Shown: piece by piece, positions 1 to 8,718 of the stretch
Layout: each line of letters starts with the position of its first letter
Numbering within the stretch: position 1 is the stretch's first letter
DNA from: Halopseudomonas pertucinogena
GTDB lineage: Bacteria; Pseudomonadota; Gammaproteobacteria; Pseudomonadales; Pseudomonadaceae
Assembly: GCF_014646575.1 (NCBI RefSeq)
Contig: NZ_BMNN01000003.1
Coordinates: 89,172 to 153,171, forward strand
Length of the DNA stretch: 64,000 bases
Reading direction: 5' to 3'
Made by a program: the position numbers and the translations under genes
The notes under the pieces: generated by a model
What the model was told of the DNA's origin: nothing
Database searches by the model: none
What the model saw: only the letters and a program-made list of their open reading frames with translations

Positions 1-621
1 TACCGGCTCGTCAGCGACCATGCCGTTGCCCTGGTCAAAGCTGACCGGGCTCAATCTCGGGAATACGGTCTGGTCGTCGCCGAACACCAGCAGGTGGCCG
101 TCCGGGCTGTGACGGAAGTGGTAATGGATGCCCTCTTCCTCGCACAGGCGCTGGATGAAATGCAGGTCGCTTTCATCGTACTGGGTGCAGTAATCCCGTT
201 CGGGATACTCGCTGCCCAGCTGGAACTGGAAGGCGTCGCTCTGGATGCCGTGGTCTTCGAGTACCCGGCTGATGATCTGGGGTACGGTCAGATGCTGGAA
301 GATCCGCTGGTTGTGGCGCAGCGACAGGTAGTGCAGGTGCGGTACCAGCTCCAGCCGGTAGCGGGTCATACGTTTGCCGGACTCGCCGATGGCGGCGTGG
401 TGGATCAGCCCGTGCAGGCCGGTGCCGTTGCCCAGATCGAGCCAGGCGTTGTGTTGCAGCAGGGCTTCCAGGTCCAGATCGGGCTGGTCGCTGACCAGCT
501 GCAGTTCGATGCGGTAGCACTGACTGATCGCCTCGCGGGCGCGGAAGGCCAGGACCTTGAAGTCGTGGTCGATGCCCGGCAGGGTCAGGGTGAAGTGTGG
601 TTGGTCGGCGGGAGCAAACAT
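1..621 (-). CDS. vgrG: Type VI secretion spike protein VgrG, N-terminal part (cut by window edge)
   Basis: The minus strand reads from an ATG at 619-621 for 207 codons without a stop and continues past the left edge. The start of the protein (MFAPADQPHFTLTLPG) and later stretches such as YRLELVPHLHYLSLR, IFQHLTVPQIISRVL and ESDLHFIQRLCEEEGIHYHF are typical of the VgrG/Tail-gp27 N-terminal domain. VgrG trimers form the tip of the type VI secretion needle and carry effectors. Only the gp27-like part is visible; the gp5-like needle and any C-terminal effector domain lie outside. No other T6SS gene is in the window, so this may be an orphan vgrG island or the edge of one. The family call is firm. 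Confidence 0.88.
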   Translation of the reverse strand, partial: MFAPADQPHFTLTLPGIDHDFKVLAFRAREAISQCYRIELQLVSDQPDLDLEALLQHNAWLDLGNGTGLHGLIHHAAIGESGKRMTRYRLELVPHLHYLSLRHNQRIFQHLTVPQIISRVLEDHGIQSDAFQFQLGSEYPERDYCTQYDESDLHFIQRLCEEEGIHYHFRHSPDGHLLVFGDDQTVFPRLSPVSFDQGNGMVADEPV

Positions 622-858
622 CCAGAGGTCCTTGTCTGATAACGGTCCTGCCGTTACAGCGGTTTACGGCCCCTGCATTATTCCCTATCGCGCCACTGCT
701 CGCTGTGAGCGAGTCGGCATATTAGCGACCAAAAATGAAGGGGAAGGGTCTCAGGGAATTGCGGGAGGGGAATGTTCAATATTCATTAGTTGCCTTAGAA
801 TGCCCCTTCTCAACATGCCGCGTCCGCCGGCTGTATTGCCCTTTCCGGTTTTCATTTC

Positions 859-2052
859 ATGACATCCATCGACACCGCCCGCCAGGGCAGCTGGTTTGGC
901 GTTATCGCGCTGGCCCTGGCTGCGTTCATTTTCAACACCACCGAGTTTGCCCCGGTGGCGCTGCTGACCGACATCGGCGCCAGCTTCGACATGCCGCCGG
1001 AACAGGTCGGCCTGATATTAACCATCTATGCCTGGCTGGTTGCCCTGGCCTCCCTGCCGCTGATGTTGCTGACACGTCATATCGAACGCCGCCGGCTGTT
1101 GATGAGCGTATTCGTTCTGTTCATAGCCAGTCACCTGCTGTCCTTCGTCGCCTGGAACTACAGCATCCTGGTCGTCAGTCGCACCGGTATCGCACTGGCC
1201 CATGCGGTGTTCTGGTCGATCACCGCCTCGCTGGCCGTGCGCGTCGCGCCACCGGGGCGCGAAGCCCAGGCGCTGGGCCTGCTGGCAGCCGGAACCACCC
1301 TGGCCATGGTGCTGGGCATCCCACTCGGGCGGCTGGTCGGAGAACTGTTCGGCTGGCGAATCACCTTCGCCGGCATCGCCGGTGTCGCGCTGCTGTGCAT
1401 GCTTGTCCTGGCACGTCTTCTGCCTCTGTTGCCAAGCCACAACAGCGGCTCCCTGAGCAGCCTCCCCATATTGATCCGGCGCCCTGCACTGATGGTGGTC
1501 TATGCCCTGGTGGTCATCTGTGTCACCGCCCAGTTCACCGCCTACAGCTATATCGAACCCTTCGTACGGGATATCGCCGGGCTGGTCGGTAACCAGATCA
1601 CCGGACTGCTGCTGATATTCGGCGGCGCTGGCCTGTTTGGCGCCCTGATTTTCAGTCGTTATAGCCCCAGTTACCCGCGCAGCGTGCTTGCCGGCAACCT
1701 GATCGCGCTGGCCTTTTGTCTGCTGTTGCTGCTGGCTTCCGCCAGTAATATCTGGTCACTCGGAATACTCTGTTTCATCTGGGGTGCAGCTATTCTCGGG
1801 CTGACGCTGGCTCTGCAGTCACGCGTTTTGCGTATAGCCTCGGACGCCACCGACGTAGCCATGGCGCTGTTTTCCGGGTTGTATAACCTCGGCATTGGCG
1901 CCGGCGCCCTGCTCGGCAGCCAGATTACCAGCCAGCTGGGCCTTGCCAATGTCGGTCTCGTGGGCGGGATGTTCGGCCTCGGCGGGCTGCTTATCTGCCT
2001 CATGGCCCTGTGGCGCCTGCCTCCGCAAATGCCGGTTCTCCGCACCACCTGA
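859..2052 (+). CDS. sotB: SotB-type MFS sugar efflux transporter
   Basis: This 397-residue protein is an inner-membrane major facilitator of the DHA1 group with about 12 hydrophobic segments. It matches remembered E. coli SotB (YdeA) in many blocks: [16 protein letters not shown] near residue 21, [58 protein letters not shown], and [23 protein letters not shown] near the C terminus. SotB exports arabinose, lactose and IPTG-like sugars by proton antiport; the substrate here is inferred. The gene is divergent from vgrG and 149 bp upstream of the pilus operon, so it is probably transcribed alone. The ATG at 859 gives the usual N-terminal length. Confidence 0.85.
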   Translation: MTSIDTARQGSWFGVIALALAAFIFNTTEFAPVALLTDIGASFDMPPEQVGLILTIYAWLVALASLPLMLLTRHIERRRLLMSVFVLFIASHLLSFVAWNYSILVVSRTGIALAHAVFWSITASLAVRVAPPGREAQALGLLAAGTTLAMVLGIPLGRLVGELFGWRITFAGIAGVALLCMLVLARLLPLLPSHNSGSLSSLPILIRRPALMVVYALVVICVTAQFTAYSYIEPFVRDIAGLVGNQITGLLLIFGGAGLFGALIFSRYSPSYPRSVLAGNLIALAFCLLLLLASASNIWSLGILCFIWGAAILGLTLALQSRVLRIASDATDVAMALFSGLYNLGIGAGALLGSQITSQLGLANVGLVGGMFGLGGLLICLMALWRLPPQMPVLRTT

Positions 2053-2101
2053 AAAAGCGCCGCCAGGGCAACTGGCGCTCAGAAGAGTGTTGAAAAAGAG
2101 C

Positions 2102-2118
2102 CGACGAACGGTTCGTCG
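2102..2118. promoter_or_regulatory. 17-bp perfect palindrome upstream of the minor pilin operon
   Basis: CGACGAAC-G-GTTCGTCG is a perfect inverted repeat of two 8-bp arms around one central base, between the end of sotB and fimU and 84 bp before the fimU start. The odd-length, tightly spaced symmetry fits a dimeric regulator operator better than an RNA terminator, since it has a one-base centre and no T-run. Which regulator would bind is unknown. Confidence 0.35.
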
Positions 2119-2201
2119 CCGGAAACCTACCGGTCATCGTCATCAACGAGACCTTGCGAAGCGGCATCCTTATAGTGCACGCACTAGAAGGAGGATTCTG
2201 G

Positions 2202-2690
2202 ATGAATCGTTATAAGGGATTTACGCTGATAGAGCTGATGGTGGTGTTGGCTATCCTTGCCGTCGTCGCTTTTATCGCAGTGCCAAACTTTACCAGCCTC
2301 ATAAGAGACAACCGCGCTGAAGCCCAGGCGGAAACCCTCAACTCACTGTTTCAGTTCGCCCGAAGCGAGGCAGTGATCCGCAAGATCGATACCTTCGTTG
2401 TCCTCGACCCCAGCGCAGGCGAGATTGAAGTCTTGGCTTCCAGCGTGAATGGCGAAGTGCTGCGGACATCATCATTTGATCCTGCCATCATCAGCCTCGA
2501 CGCCAGCGCCACCACAGTTGGCTACCGGCCCAACGGCACCACCACTGTCCCCGGCTTCGAAGCAGTGCTCTGCAGCGGCGGTAATGTCGACAACGCGAGG
2601 CTCGTAACCATCGCCGGCAGCGGCACCACCATCCTGCATAACAAAGGCAAGAAAGCCAACGGCACCAATCTGGGGAGCTGTACATTATGA
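2202..2690 (+). CDS. fimU: Minor pseudopilin FimU (GspH/FimT family)
   Basis: A 162-residue type IV prepilin. The start at 2202 is chosen over an upstream in-frame ATG because AAGGAGG lies just before it and it puts the cleavage site MNRYKG/FTLIE at the N terminus, with Glu at mature position 5. A hydrophobic helix follows, then a GspH-like domain ending in an Asn/Gly/Lys-rich tail with a terminal Cys pair (CSGG...SCTL). Minor pseudopilins prime pilus assembly and sit at the pilus tip with PilVWXE and PilY1. This is the first gene of the operon and overlaps pilV by 4 bp. It lacks the GRxR tail seen in the second FimT-like protein of this window, so FimU is the better name. Confidence 0.85.
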   Translation: MNRYKGFTLIELMVVLAILAVVAFIAVPNFTSLIRDNRAEAQAETLNSLFQFARSEAVIRKIDTFVVLDPSAGEIEVLASSVNGEVLRTSSFDPAIISLDASATTVGYRPNGTTTVPGFEAVLCSGGNVDNARLVTIAGSGTTILHNKGKKANGTNLGSCTL

Positions 2691-3196
2691 CGCATGCAAA
2701 ATCCGGCGGATTCAGCCTCCTTGAAGTGCTGGTAACTATCCTGCTGACGGCGGTAGGCATCCTGGGCATGGTCGCGATGCAAGGCAAGGCGATCCAATAC
2801 ACCCAGGATTCTGTGGAGCGCACCCACGCAGCCATGCTGGCAAACGAGCTGCTGGAAATCATCCGTGCCACGCCCAGCAGTCTGCTCAGCGCCGATGGCT
2901 CGCCGCTGTTCGACTCGCTGCCGGCCAGCACAAGTGACGTCTGCCTCAATATAGATACCAAACTGATAGAAACCCAGGTCGCCTGTTGGGCAACCAAGGC
3001 CCGCGCACTGCTGCCGGGAGCCGATTCGCTCGGGGAAAACTTTGTCTCGTGCATCTCCACTGAGCCGGGCGTGTGTGACGACAATGGTGCAGCGGTGGAA
3101 ATTCGTCTGGCTTGGAATGCCACTGGCGAAGGCTGCCTCACAGCAGGTGATGTTGAAAACAGCCTCTGCACATTCACGTTCAGGAGTCAGATATGA
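2687..3196 (+). CDS. pilV: Type IV pilus minor pilin PilV
   Basis: A 169-residue prepilin starting at the ATG that overlaps the fimU stop (ATGA). The leader is MTHAKSGG followed by FSLLEVLVTILL, with Glu at mature position 5; the sequence around TAVGILGMVAMQGKAIQYTQDS is the PilV family signature. Six cysteines in the globular part (for example CLNIDTK, CWATKAR, CISTEPGVCDD) probably form disulfides after export. PilV joins the tip-associated minor pilin complex that initiates fibre assembly and presents PilY1. It is cotranslated with fimU and pilW through 4-bp overlaps. Confidence 0.88.
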   Translation: MTHAKSGGFSLLEVLVTILLTAVGILGMVAMQGKAIQYTQDSVERTHAAMLANELLEIIRATPSSLLSADGSPLFDSLPASTSDVCLNIDTKLIETQVACWATKARALLPGADSLGENFVSCISTEPGVCDDNGAAVEIRLAWNATGEGCLTAGDVENSLCTFTFRSQI

Positions 3197-3966
3197 AACC
3201 GGACTTCCCAGCCATGGACCGGCAACGCGGACTGTCTCTCATCGAGCTGATGGTCGCCCTGCTGCTGAGCACACTGCTTATCCTCGGCATTACCCAGGTG
3301 TATATCGACAACAAGAGAAACTACGCCTTTCAGCAGGGCCAGTCAGACAATCTGGAAAACGCCCGCTACGCACTCATGCTTTTCGAAGAAGAGCTGTATC
3401 GCACAGGCTACCAGGCCAGTGCGGATTACGGCTTCGAAAACGCGTTTCGCGCTGACCCCAACGCATCCGAAAATTGCGCGTTCTCGGCCGGCGAGGTCAT
3501 CAACTTTGATGTGACAGACCAACGCATATGCATTCGATATCAACCATCTCTCCCTCAGCTGACTGTCTGCTCTGGCGAAGCGGTACCCGGCTTGACGGAC
3601 CCGTATCAAGCTGACGCAGCCCCGGTCACGGTGGAGTTGGATATCTCGAACAACTCCCTGCACTGCAACGGCGTGCCGCTGATCAACAACATGGTGGACA
3701 TAAAGCTTATGTTCGGCGTCAGCGATGAACTCACCAGAGAAACCCAGAAGTTCACCGACGTGCCAGCCGCCAATGAGCGTATACGTTCTGTCCGTTACGC
3801 AGCCCTGCTGAAAAGCCGCTCGGAAAACCTCACCGACGACAACAACAGCCGCGTATATAGCGCCTGGCGCGAAAAATGGTATTCCGAAAGCGGAGCTGTT
3901 GCCCCTGACCGCGCCCTCTATTTCTCGACTGAAAATACAATTGCACTGAGGAACCTGGCCAAATGA
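3193..3966 (+). CDS. pilW: Type IV pilus minor pilin PilW
   Basis: A 257-residue prepilin, long leader MKPDFPAMDRQRG cleaved before LSLIELMVALLLS (Glu at mature position 5). The region QVYIDNKRNYAFQQGQSDNLENARYAL is the conserved PilW helix extension. PilW is one of the large minor pilins that bridge the PilVXY1 initiation subcomplex and the rest of the fibre. The gene starts within the pilV stop and ends within the pilX start, so expression is likely coupled. Length and features fit the family. Confidence 0.88.
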   Translation: MKPDFPAMDRQRGLSLIELMVALLLSTLLILGITQVYIDNKRNYAFQQGQSDNLENARYALMLFEEELYRTGYQASADYGFENAFRADPNASENCAFSAGEVINFDVTDQRICIRYQPSLPQLTVCSGEAVPGLTDPYQADAAPVTVELDISNNSLHCNGVPLINNMVDIKLMFGVSDELTRETQKFTDVPAANERIRSVRYAALLKSRSENLTDDNNSRVYSAWREKWYSESGAVAPDRALYFSTENTIALRNLAK

Positions 3967-4553
3967 ACATTCAGAATAAGGGTTCTTTCTACCGCGGCAG
4001 GCAGAACGGGGCCGTCCTTCTTGTGGCTCTGGTTTTCCTTTTGATCATCACCACGCTCGCTGTAACAAGCATGCGAGAGGTGGCTCTTGATTCACGCATC
4101 ACCAGTAATCTGATCGATCATAAAAGACTGTTCAACGCAGCAGAGGCAGGCTTGACGGACGGCCAATACCGAACCATCGGCACCAAGGTCAAGATTCCGG
4201 GTGAGTACAGCCTGGCCACGGCGCTGCGGCCACTGAACGCCACCGCGACCTGCGCAAACAGCGACTTCAAGGACCCCTGCCTGCTTCTGGAGACGCCCAG
4301 GTTCCAGCAGGACTTCGCTGACGCCACCAAACGAAAGCAGTACGCACCAGATGACGCTACCGAGTTCGACGAGAGTATCAACTGGTATGCCATACCCGCA
4401 CCCGGCGGAGCGGATGCCGGGGAAAGCGAAAACCCCGAATACGGCAACATGATGATGGGGGTCGGCACCTTCCGATATGAGATCAACAGCCAGGCCACGC
4501 ACGGAGACGGCGAGGTTCGCCTGCGCTCAACCATTTACCGTATCTACAACTAA
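3963..4553 (+). CDS. pilX: Type IV pilus minor pilin PilX
   Basis: A 196-residue protein with N-terminal GRQNG followed by AVLLVALVFLLIITTLAVTSMREVALDSRIT, the signature of the PilX/GspK-like minor pilins; LFNAAEAGL is also characteristic. Cleavage is predicted after Gly16, and the residue at mature position 5 is Val rather than the usual Glu, unlike the other prepilins in this operon. That fits a tip position, where the Glu5 contact with a preceding subunit is not needed (inference). It overlaps pilW by 4 bp and is followed by pilY1 after 20 bp. Confidence 0.86.
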   Translation: MNIQNKGSFYRGRQNGAVLLVALVFLLIITTLAVTSMREVALDSRITSNLIDHKRLFNAAEAGLTDGQYRTIGTKVKIPGEYSLATALRPLNATATCANSDFKDPCLLLETPRFQQDFADATKRKQYAPDDATEFDESINWYAIPAPGGADAGESENPEYGNMMMGVGTFRYEINSQATHGDGEVRLRSTIYRIYN

Positions 4554-4573
4554 TTCGAATCCAGGATGATGAC

Positions 4574-7500
4574 ATGAAGCCGGCCTCTCATATTTTGAAG
4601 GCGCTGATCAGTGCGAGTGCCTTCTCTCTGATCTGCCATGCAGGACTGACCCAGGCTGCCGTCAGCCAACAACCCCTTATGCTGGTTGAGTCCGTGGCCC
4701 CAAACCTGATCTTTACCTTGGATAGTTCAGGAAGTATGCGCTGGGCGTTTGCTCCTGACAGCATTGGCGTAAACAATAACAATGATATCCAGAACGCGTT
4801 ACGTAATAGCCGCAGGGCCAAGTCGTCTACGTTCAATCCTCTTTATTACAACCCAGAGGTTACCTATCGCTTACCAGTAAAGCTGAACGATGACGGAACC
4901 CCGGCCGCCTCTGGCTATACAACGAGTTTCACTAATGCCTACCATAACGGCTACCAGACTTCCTATGGATCCGCCAACCTCAGCAACAACTATCGTGTTA
5001 GCTGGAACTGGGATATTAACGGAACGCAAAGCTATAACTACAACAGCTATACGAACTACGGCGCACCGACAAACCGAGTTTATAACCTCGCGGAAAACCC
5101 TTCGAGTGACTTCAACTCTTGGAATAACAACCGTACGCGAAGCGGGGTTCCCGCCTATTACTACGTTTACGACGAGTCACTCAGCGGCTGCAATAACAAT
5201 ATCAATAACGACAACTGCTATCGAAAGGTAGATGTAGGCACGAGCGAGCGTCAGAACTTCGCAATCTGGTATTCATTCTACCGTAATCGTGCGCTCGCAA
5301 CCCTGACAGCCGCCAACCTCGCATTCAACGATCTTCCGTCATCCATCCGTTTTACCTGGCAGGATCTCGACAGGTGTCAGCTTAACCACAGTAACTGCCA
5401 GAACAACTACTTCCGCACCTTTACCGATCGCCATAAAGGCAACTTCTTCAAATGGCTCGCCAACGTGGATTTCAGCACCGGCACGCCCTTGAGAAAAGCC
5501 CTGGACGACGCGGGCAAGTTCCTCCGCACGAACGATGCGTGGGCATATAACCCCAACCCCATGACCGCAGGAGGCGGCAGGGGCTCATCGGTGCAATCGC
5601 CCGAGTACTCCTGCCGCCCCTCTTTCCACGTCATGATGTCAGATGGCATGTGGAACGGCGCAAACGGCAATCCGACTGGCACTCTGCGGTCAGACGACAG
5701 CAGCTTCTCGCTGCCTGGCATAGGCAACTACACGTCATCCATACGTCCTTTCGGCGACAGCACCACGAACACACTGGCTGACCTTGCCATGCACTACTGG
5801 GCTACGGACCTCCGCCCCAATCTGGATAATGACGTCAAACCCTATATGCCCTTCAAAGGCCCCAACGAGAACTGGGACCCGCGCAACAACCCGGCTACCT
5901 GGCAACATATGGTGAACTACACCATGGGCCTGGGCCTCAGTCAGAGCCTTACCCAGAACGGATTGACCTGGGAAGGCGATACTTTCAGCGGCGGCTACCA
6001 GAACATCGTAAACGGCAGCCGCTCTTGGCCCGCCGCAGCGGCAGATAGCGGCAACAACGTGTATGACCTCTGGCACGCCGCCATTAACTCGCGGGGCGAG
6101 TTCTTCAGCGTCGACCGCCCGGAGGACATGATCCAGGCCTTCAACGACATCATCAATCGTATCGCAGAGCGTACTGCGACTGCCGCAGCGGCAGGGGCGG
6201 CGCCGTCGACTATCGATAATGAACCGGATCAACCGCTCAGCTTCACCACCAAGACCAGAGCCTACTTTCCCGAATACAACAGCGAAGACTGGTCGGGCGA
6301 CGTGAAGCAGGCGGTCATTACACGCCTGCCGGACGGCACCCACTCGCGCACCATGGGCTGGTCCGCCCGTGACGTCATGAACAGCCAGGGGACGCGAAAC
6401 ATTTATATGGCAGGCGGCGCGGGCGCAACCGGCCTGAGAGAGTTCACCTATAACAATCTGAGTAACTCGCTCAAGACCATCTTCAACAGGAACCCCGATA
6501 GCTTGGGCAGCTCTACGGATAATCGGGGAGCTGACCGGGTGGCGTACCTCAAAGGCAGCCGCGCAGCCGAGGGCACAGCGAACAACCAGTTCAGGCGCAG
6601 AAGCTCGGTACTGGGTGACATTATCAACTCCCAGCCGGCGGTTGTAGGCACCCCCGCCTACCTGCCCTATCTGGCAGACAAGATCGACGGTAACCCCGGC
6701 GACTATCTGCAGTTCCAGAAGAAATATTCTACAAATGCAGAGAGCCCCAACAGGCAGGAACTCATTTATGTAGGCGCAAACGACGGCATGCTGCACGCCC
6801 TGTCCGCCGCTACGGGCGAGGAAGTATTCGCCTTCGTTCCGTCTGCGGTATTGCAACATATGCCGAAGCTGACCGGCCAGACCTATGCCGGCGGCGGTCA
6901 CCGGTTCTTCGTGGACGGCTCACCCATCGTCCGCGATGTTTATATCAACGACGAATGGCGCACCGTGCTCGTGGGCACCCTCCGTGCGGGCGGCAAGTCT
7001 GTCTTCGCGCTGGACATCACCGAGCCGGGTGCCGACGGCAGCGGCGTCAAGTTGCTGTGGGAAATCACGGACGCCACTGCGGGATATGAAAATCTCGGGT
7101 ACAGCTTCCCCGAGCCGGAAATCGTGAGACTGCACAGCGGCGAGTGGGCTGTGCTCCAGGCCAACGGTTATGAGAGTGCCGATGGCGTTGCCTCACTTTT
7201 CATCATAGATATCGCCGATGGCACCCTGATCAAGGAGGTCATCGCGGAGCACGGTGCGAGCGGCGCAAATGGGCTGTCCGGCATCCGCGGCGCCGACAAC
7301 AACGGCGACGGGATCGTGGATTACGCTTACGCTGGCGACCTCCAGGGCAATCTGTGGCGGTTCGATCTTTCCAAGTCAGTCAGTGTGGCAAACGGTGACC
7401 CCTTCGCCCGCTCAAGACAAACCGGCGTCAGCGCCAGCGATTACAAGGTGTCCTACGGCGGCAAGCCGCTGTATCAGGCGACCTACTCGAACGGCAATAT

Positions 7501-8263
7501 CCAGCCGATTACCGCCCCACCCTCTCTGGTCAGACATCCGACAAGACGGGGATATCTGGTCATCGTGGGCACCGGCAAATACTTCGAGACGGATGACGCC
7601 GCCCCGGACACCACCAAGGCACACAGCGTTTATGCCATCTGGGACAGGCTCACCCGCGGTCAGTCTACTGCAGCGGTCAACCCCGGAAATGTGACCAGGG
7701 CCAACCTGCAACAGCAGCGCATCGTGGAAGAGAAGGTCACCAGCTTCTCCGGTGATGCAGGGTCGACCAACTGGACACTGCGTTACCTGACAGACGAGCC
7801 CTTCCAATGGTACAGAGAAGGGACAAGCCCGGCCGACGAAGAACTGCGCAGCAGCGTCGAAACCTGGGGTTGGTACGTCGACCTGGAGGTCGGCACGAGC
7901 AAGAAGGGTGAAATGATGATCCAGAGGATGTCCGCCCGCGGCGACACCCTGCTGTTCAGCACCCTCACGCCTAACGAAGATCCCTGCGCAGATGGTGCCG
8001 GCTATTGGGCCTACGGCATCAACGCCCACACTGGTGCCAGAACCAAACACCCGATGTTCGACTTCAACCGGGACGGGGTGCACGATCGCAGAGATACCGA
8101 TGACGGCACCGCCCCCAGCGGTTTCTCCACCGAGTCCCCCATTACGGTCACAAACGACGGCATCGGTATTGATATCAGTGGCGGCGTAGGCATCAACTTT
8201 GCCGAAGAGCCTGCCGGTCGCGATAGCTGGCAAACCATGCCGCTGGAGGTAGAAGAGGAATGA
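4574..8263 (+). CDS. pilY1: Pilus tip adhesin and mechanosensor PilY1
   Basis: A 1229-residue exported protein with a signal peptide of about 28 residues (cleavage near TQA-AV). Residues 50-54 (DSSGS) are a complete MIDAS motif of a von Willebrand A domain. Residues about 60-230 are rich in Asn, Tyr and Ser. The C-terminal half is the PilC beta-propeller, entering around VVGTPAYLPY and ELIYVGANDGMLHAL. Calcium-binding loops of DxNxDGxxD form are visible at 908-916 (DNNGDGIVD) and 1163-1171 (DFNRDGVHD). PilY1 sits at the pilus tip, promotes extension through calcium binding, mediates adhesion and signals surface contact. It is coupled to pilE by a 4-bp overlap. No pilY2 is found between them, unlike P. 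aeruginosa. Confidence 0.93.
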   Translation: MKPASHILKALISASAFSLICHAGLTQAAVSQQPLMLVESVAPNLIFTLDSSGSMRWAFAPDSIGVNNNNDIQNALRNSRRAKSSTFNPLYYNPEVTYRLPVKLNDDGTPAASGYTTSFTNAYHNGYQTSYGSANLSNNYRVSWNWDINGTQSYNYNSYTNYGAPTNRVYNLAENPSSDFNSWNNNRTRSGVPAYYYVYDESLSGCNNNINNDNCYRKVDVGTSERQNFAIWYSFYRNRALATLTAANLAFNDLPSSIRFTWQDLDRCQLNHSNCQNNYFRTFTDRHKGNFFKWLANVDFSTGTPLRKALDDAGKFLRTNDAWAYNPNPMTAGGGRGSSVQSPEYSCRPSFHVMMSDGMWNGANGNPTGTLRSDDSSFSLPGIGNYTSSIRPFGDSTTNTLADLAMHYWATDLRPNLDNDVKPYMPFKGPNENWDPRNNPATWQHMVNYTMGLGLSQSLTQNGLTWEGDTFSGGYQNIVNGSRSWPAAAADSGNNVYDLWHAAINSRGEFFSVDRPEDMIQAFNDIINRIAERTATAAAAGAAPSTIDNEPDQPLSFTTKTRAYFPEYNSEDWSGDVKQAVITRLPDGTHSRTMGWSARDVMNSQGTRNIYMAGGAGATGLREFTYNNLSNSLKTIFNRNPDSLGSSTDNRGADRVAYLKGSRAAEGTANNQFRRRSSVLGDIINSQPAVVGTPAYLPYLADKIDGNPGDYLQFQKKYSTNAESPNRQELIYVGANDGMLHALSAATGEEVFAFVPSAVLQHMPKLTGQTYAGGGHRFFVDGSPIVRDVYINDEWRTVLVGTLRAGGKSVFALDITEPGADGSGVKLLWEITDATAGYENLGYSFPEPEIVRLHSGEWAVLQANGYESADGVASLFIIDIADGTLIKEVIAEHGASGANGLSGIRGADNNGDGIVDYAYAGDLQGNLWRFDLSKSVSVANGDPFARSRQTGVSASDYKVSYGGKPLYQATYSNGNIQPITAPPSLVRHPTRRGYLVIVGTGKYFETDDAAPDTTKAHSVYAIWDRLTRGQSTAAVNPGNVTRANLQQQRIVEEKVTSFSGDAGSTNWTLRYLTDEPFQWYREGTSPADEELRSSVETWGWYVDLEVGTSKKGEMMIQRMSARGDTLLFSTLTPNEDPCADGAGYWAYGINAHTGARTKHPMFDFNRDGVHDRRDTDDGTAPSGFSTESPITVTNDGIGIDISGGVGINFAEEPAGRDSWQTMPLEVEEE

Positions 8264-8667
8264 GCAAGCCAATGATGCACAACAACAGGGGTTTTACCCT
8301 GATTGAAGTAATGATTGTGGTATTGATCGTAGGCATCCTCGCCTCGATCGCCGTGCCCAGCTACCGCGAGCACGTGCTCCGCGGTAACAGGGCAGAAGGC
8401 CAGGCGTTATTGACGACAGCCGCAGCGAGGCAGGAGAGGTATCGGGTACAGAACAACAGTTATGCCAAGACAACGGCAGAGCTCTACGGCGGAGCCAAAA
8501 CATCAGAAACCGGTAAATACAGTCTAGGTGTAGCTGGGGACGGCACGGATTACACTCTGACCGCCACGCCAACTTTCAGTGACAGCGACTGCGGTAACTT
8601 TACCTTGGATACCAAAGGCGAGAGAAACGTGACTGGCAGTAAAGGCCTGGCACACTGCTGGAGATAG
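8260..8667 (+). CDS. pilE: Type IV pilus minor pilin PilE
   Basis: A 135-residue prepilin, last gene of the operon, starting at the ATG within the pilY1 stop. Leader MSKPMMHNNRG is cleaved before FTLIEVMIVVLIVGIL (Glu at mature position 5). The middle contains NRAEGQALLTTAAARQERY, typical of PilE, and the C terminus has a Cys pair (DSDCGNFTL...AHCWR) that forms the disulfide loop. It is a minor pilin linking the tip complex to the PilA fibre. It converges with the acyltransferase gene on the other strand; a GCGCAGGG/CCCTGCGC hairpin lies between them. Confidence 0.9.
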   Translation: MSKPMMHNNRGFTLIEVMIVVLIVGILASIAVPSYREHVLRGNRAEGQALLTTAAARQERYRVQNNSYAKTTAELYGGAKTSETGKYSLGVAGDGTDYTLTATPTFSDSDCGNFTLDTKGERNVTGSKGLAHCWR

Positions 8668-8696
8668 CTGAATAGATAATCGAGCCGGACGCCGAA

Positions 8697-8717
8697 GCGC
8701 AGGGACCCGCCCTGCGC
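8697..8717. terminator. Hairpin between convergent pilE and acyltransferase genes
   Basis: GCGCAGGG-ACCCG-CCCTGCGC forms a perfect 8-bp stem with a 5-base loop in the 51-bp gap between two converging genes. It could end transcription in both directions, but neither side has a clear T-run, so intrinsic termination is uncertain. Confidence 0.4.
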
Positions 8718-8718
8718 A

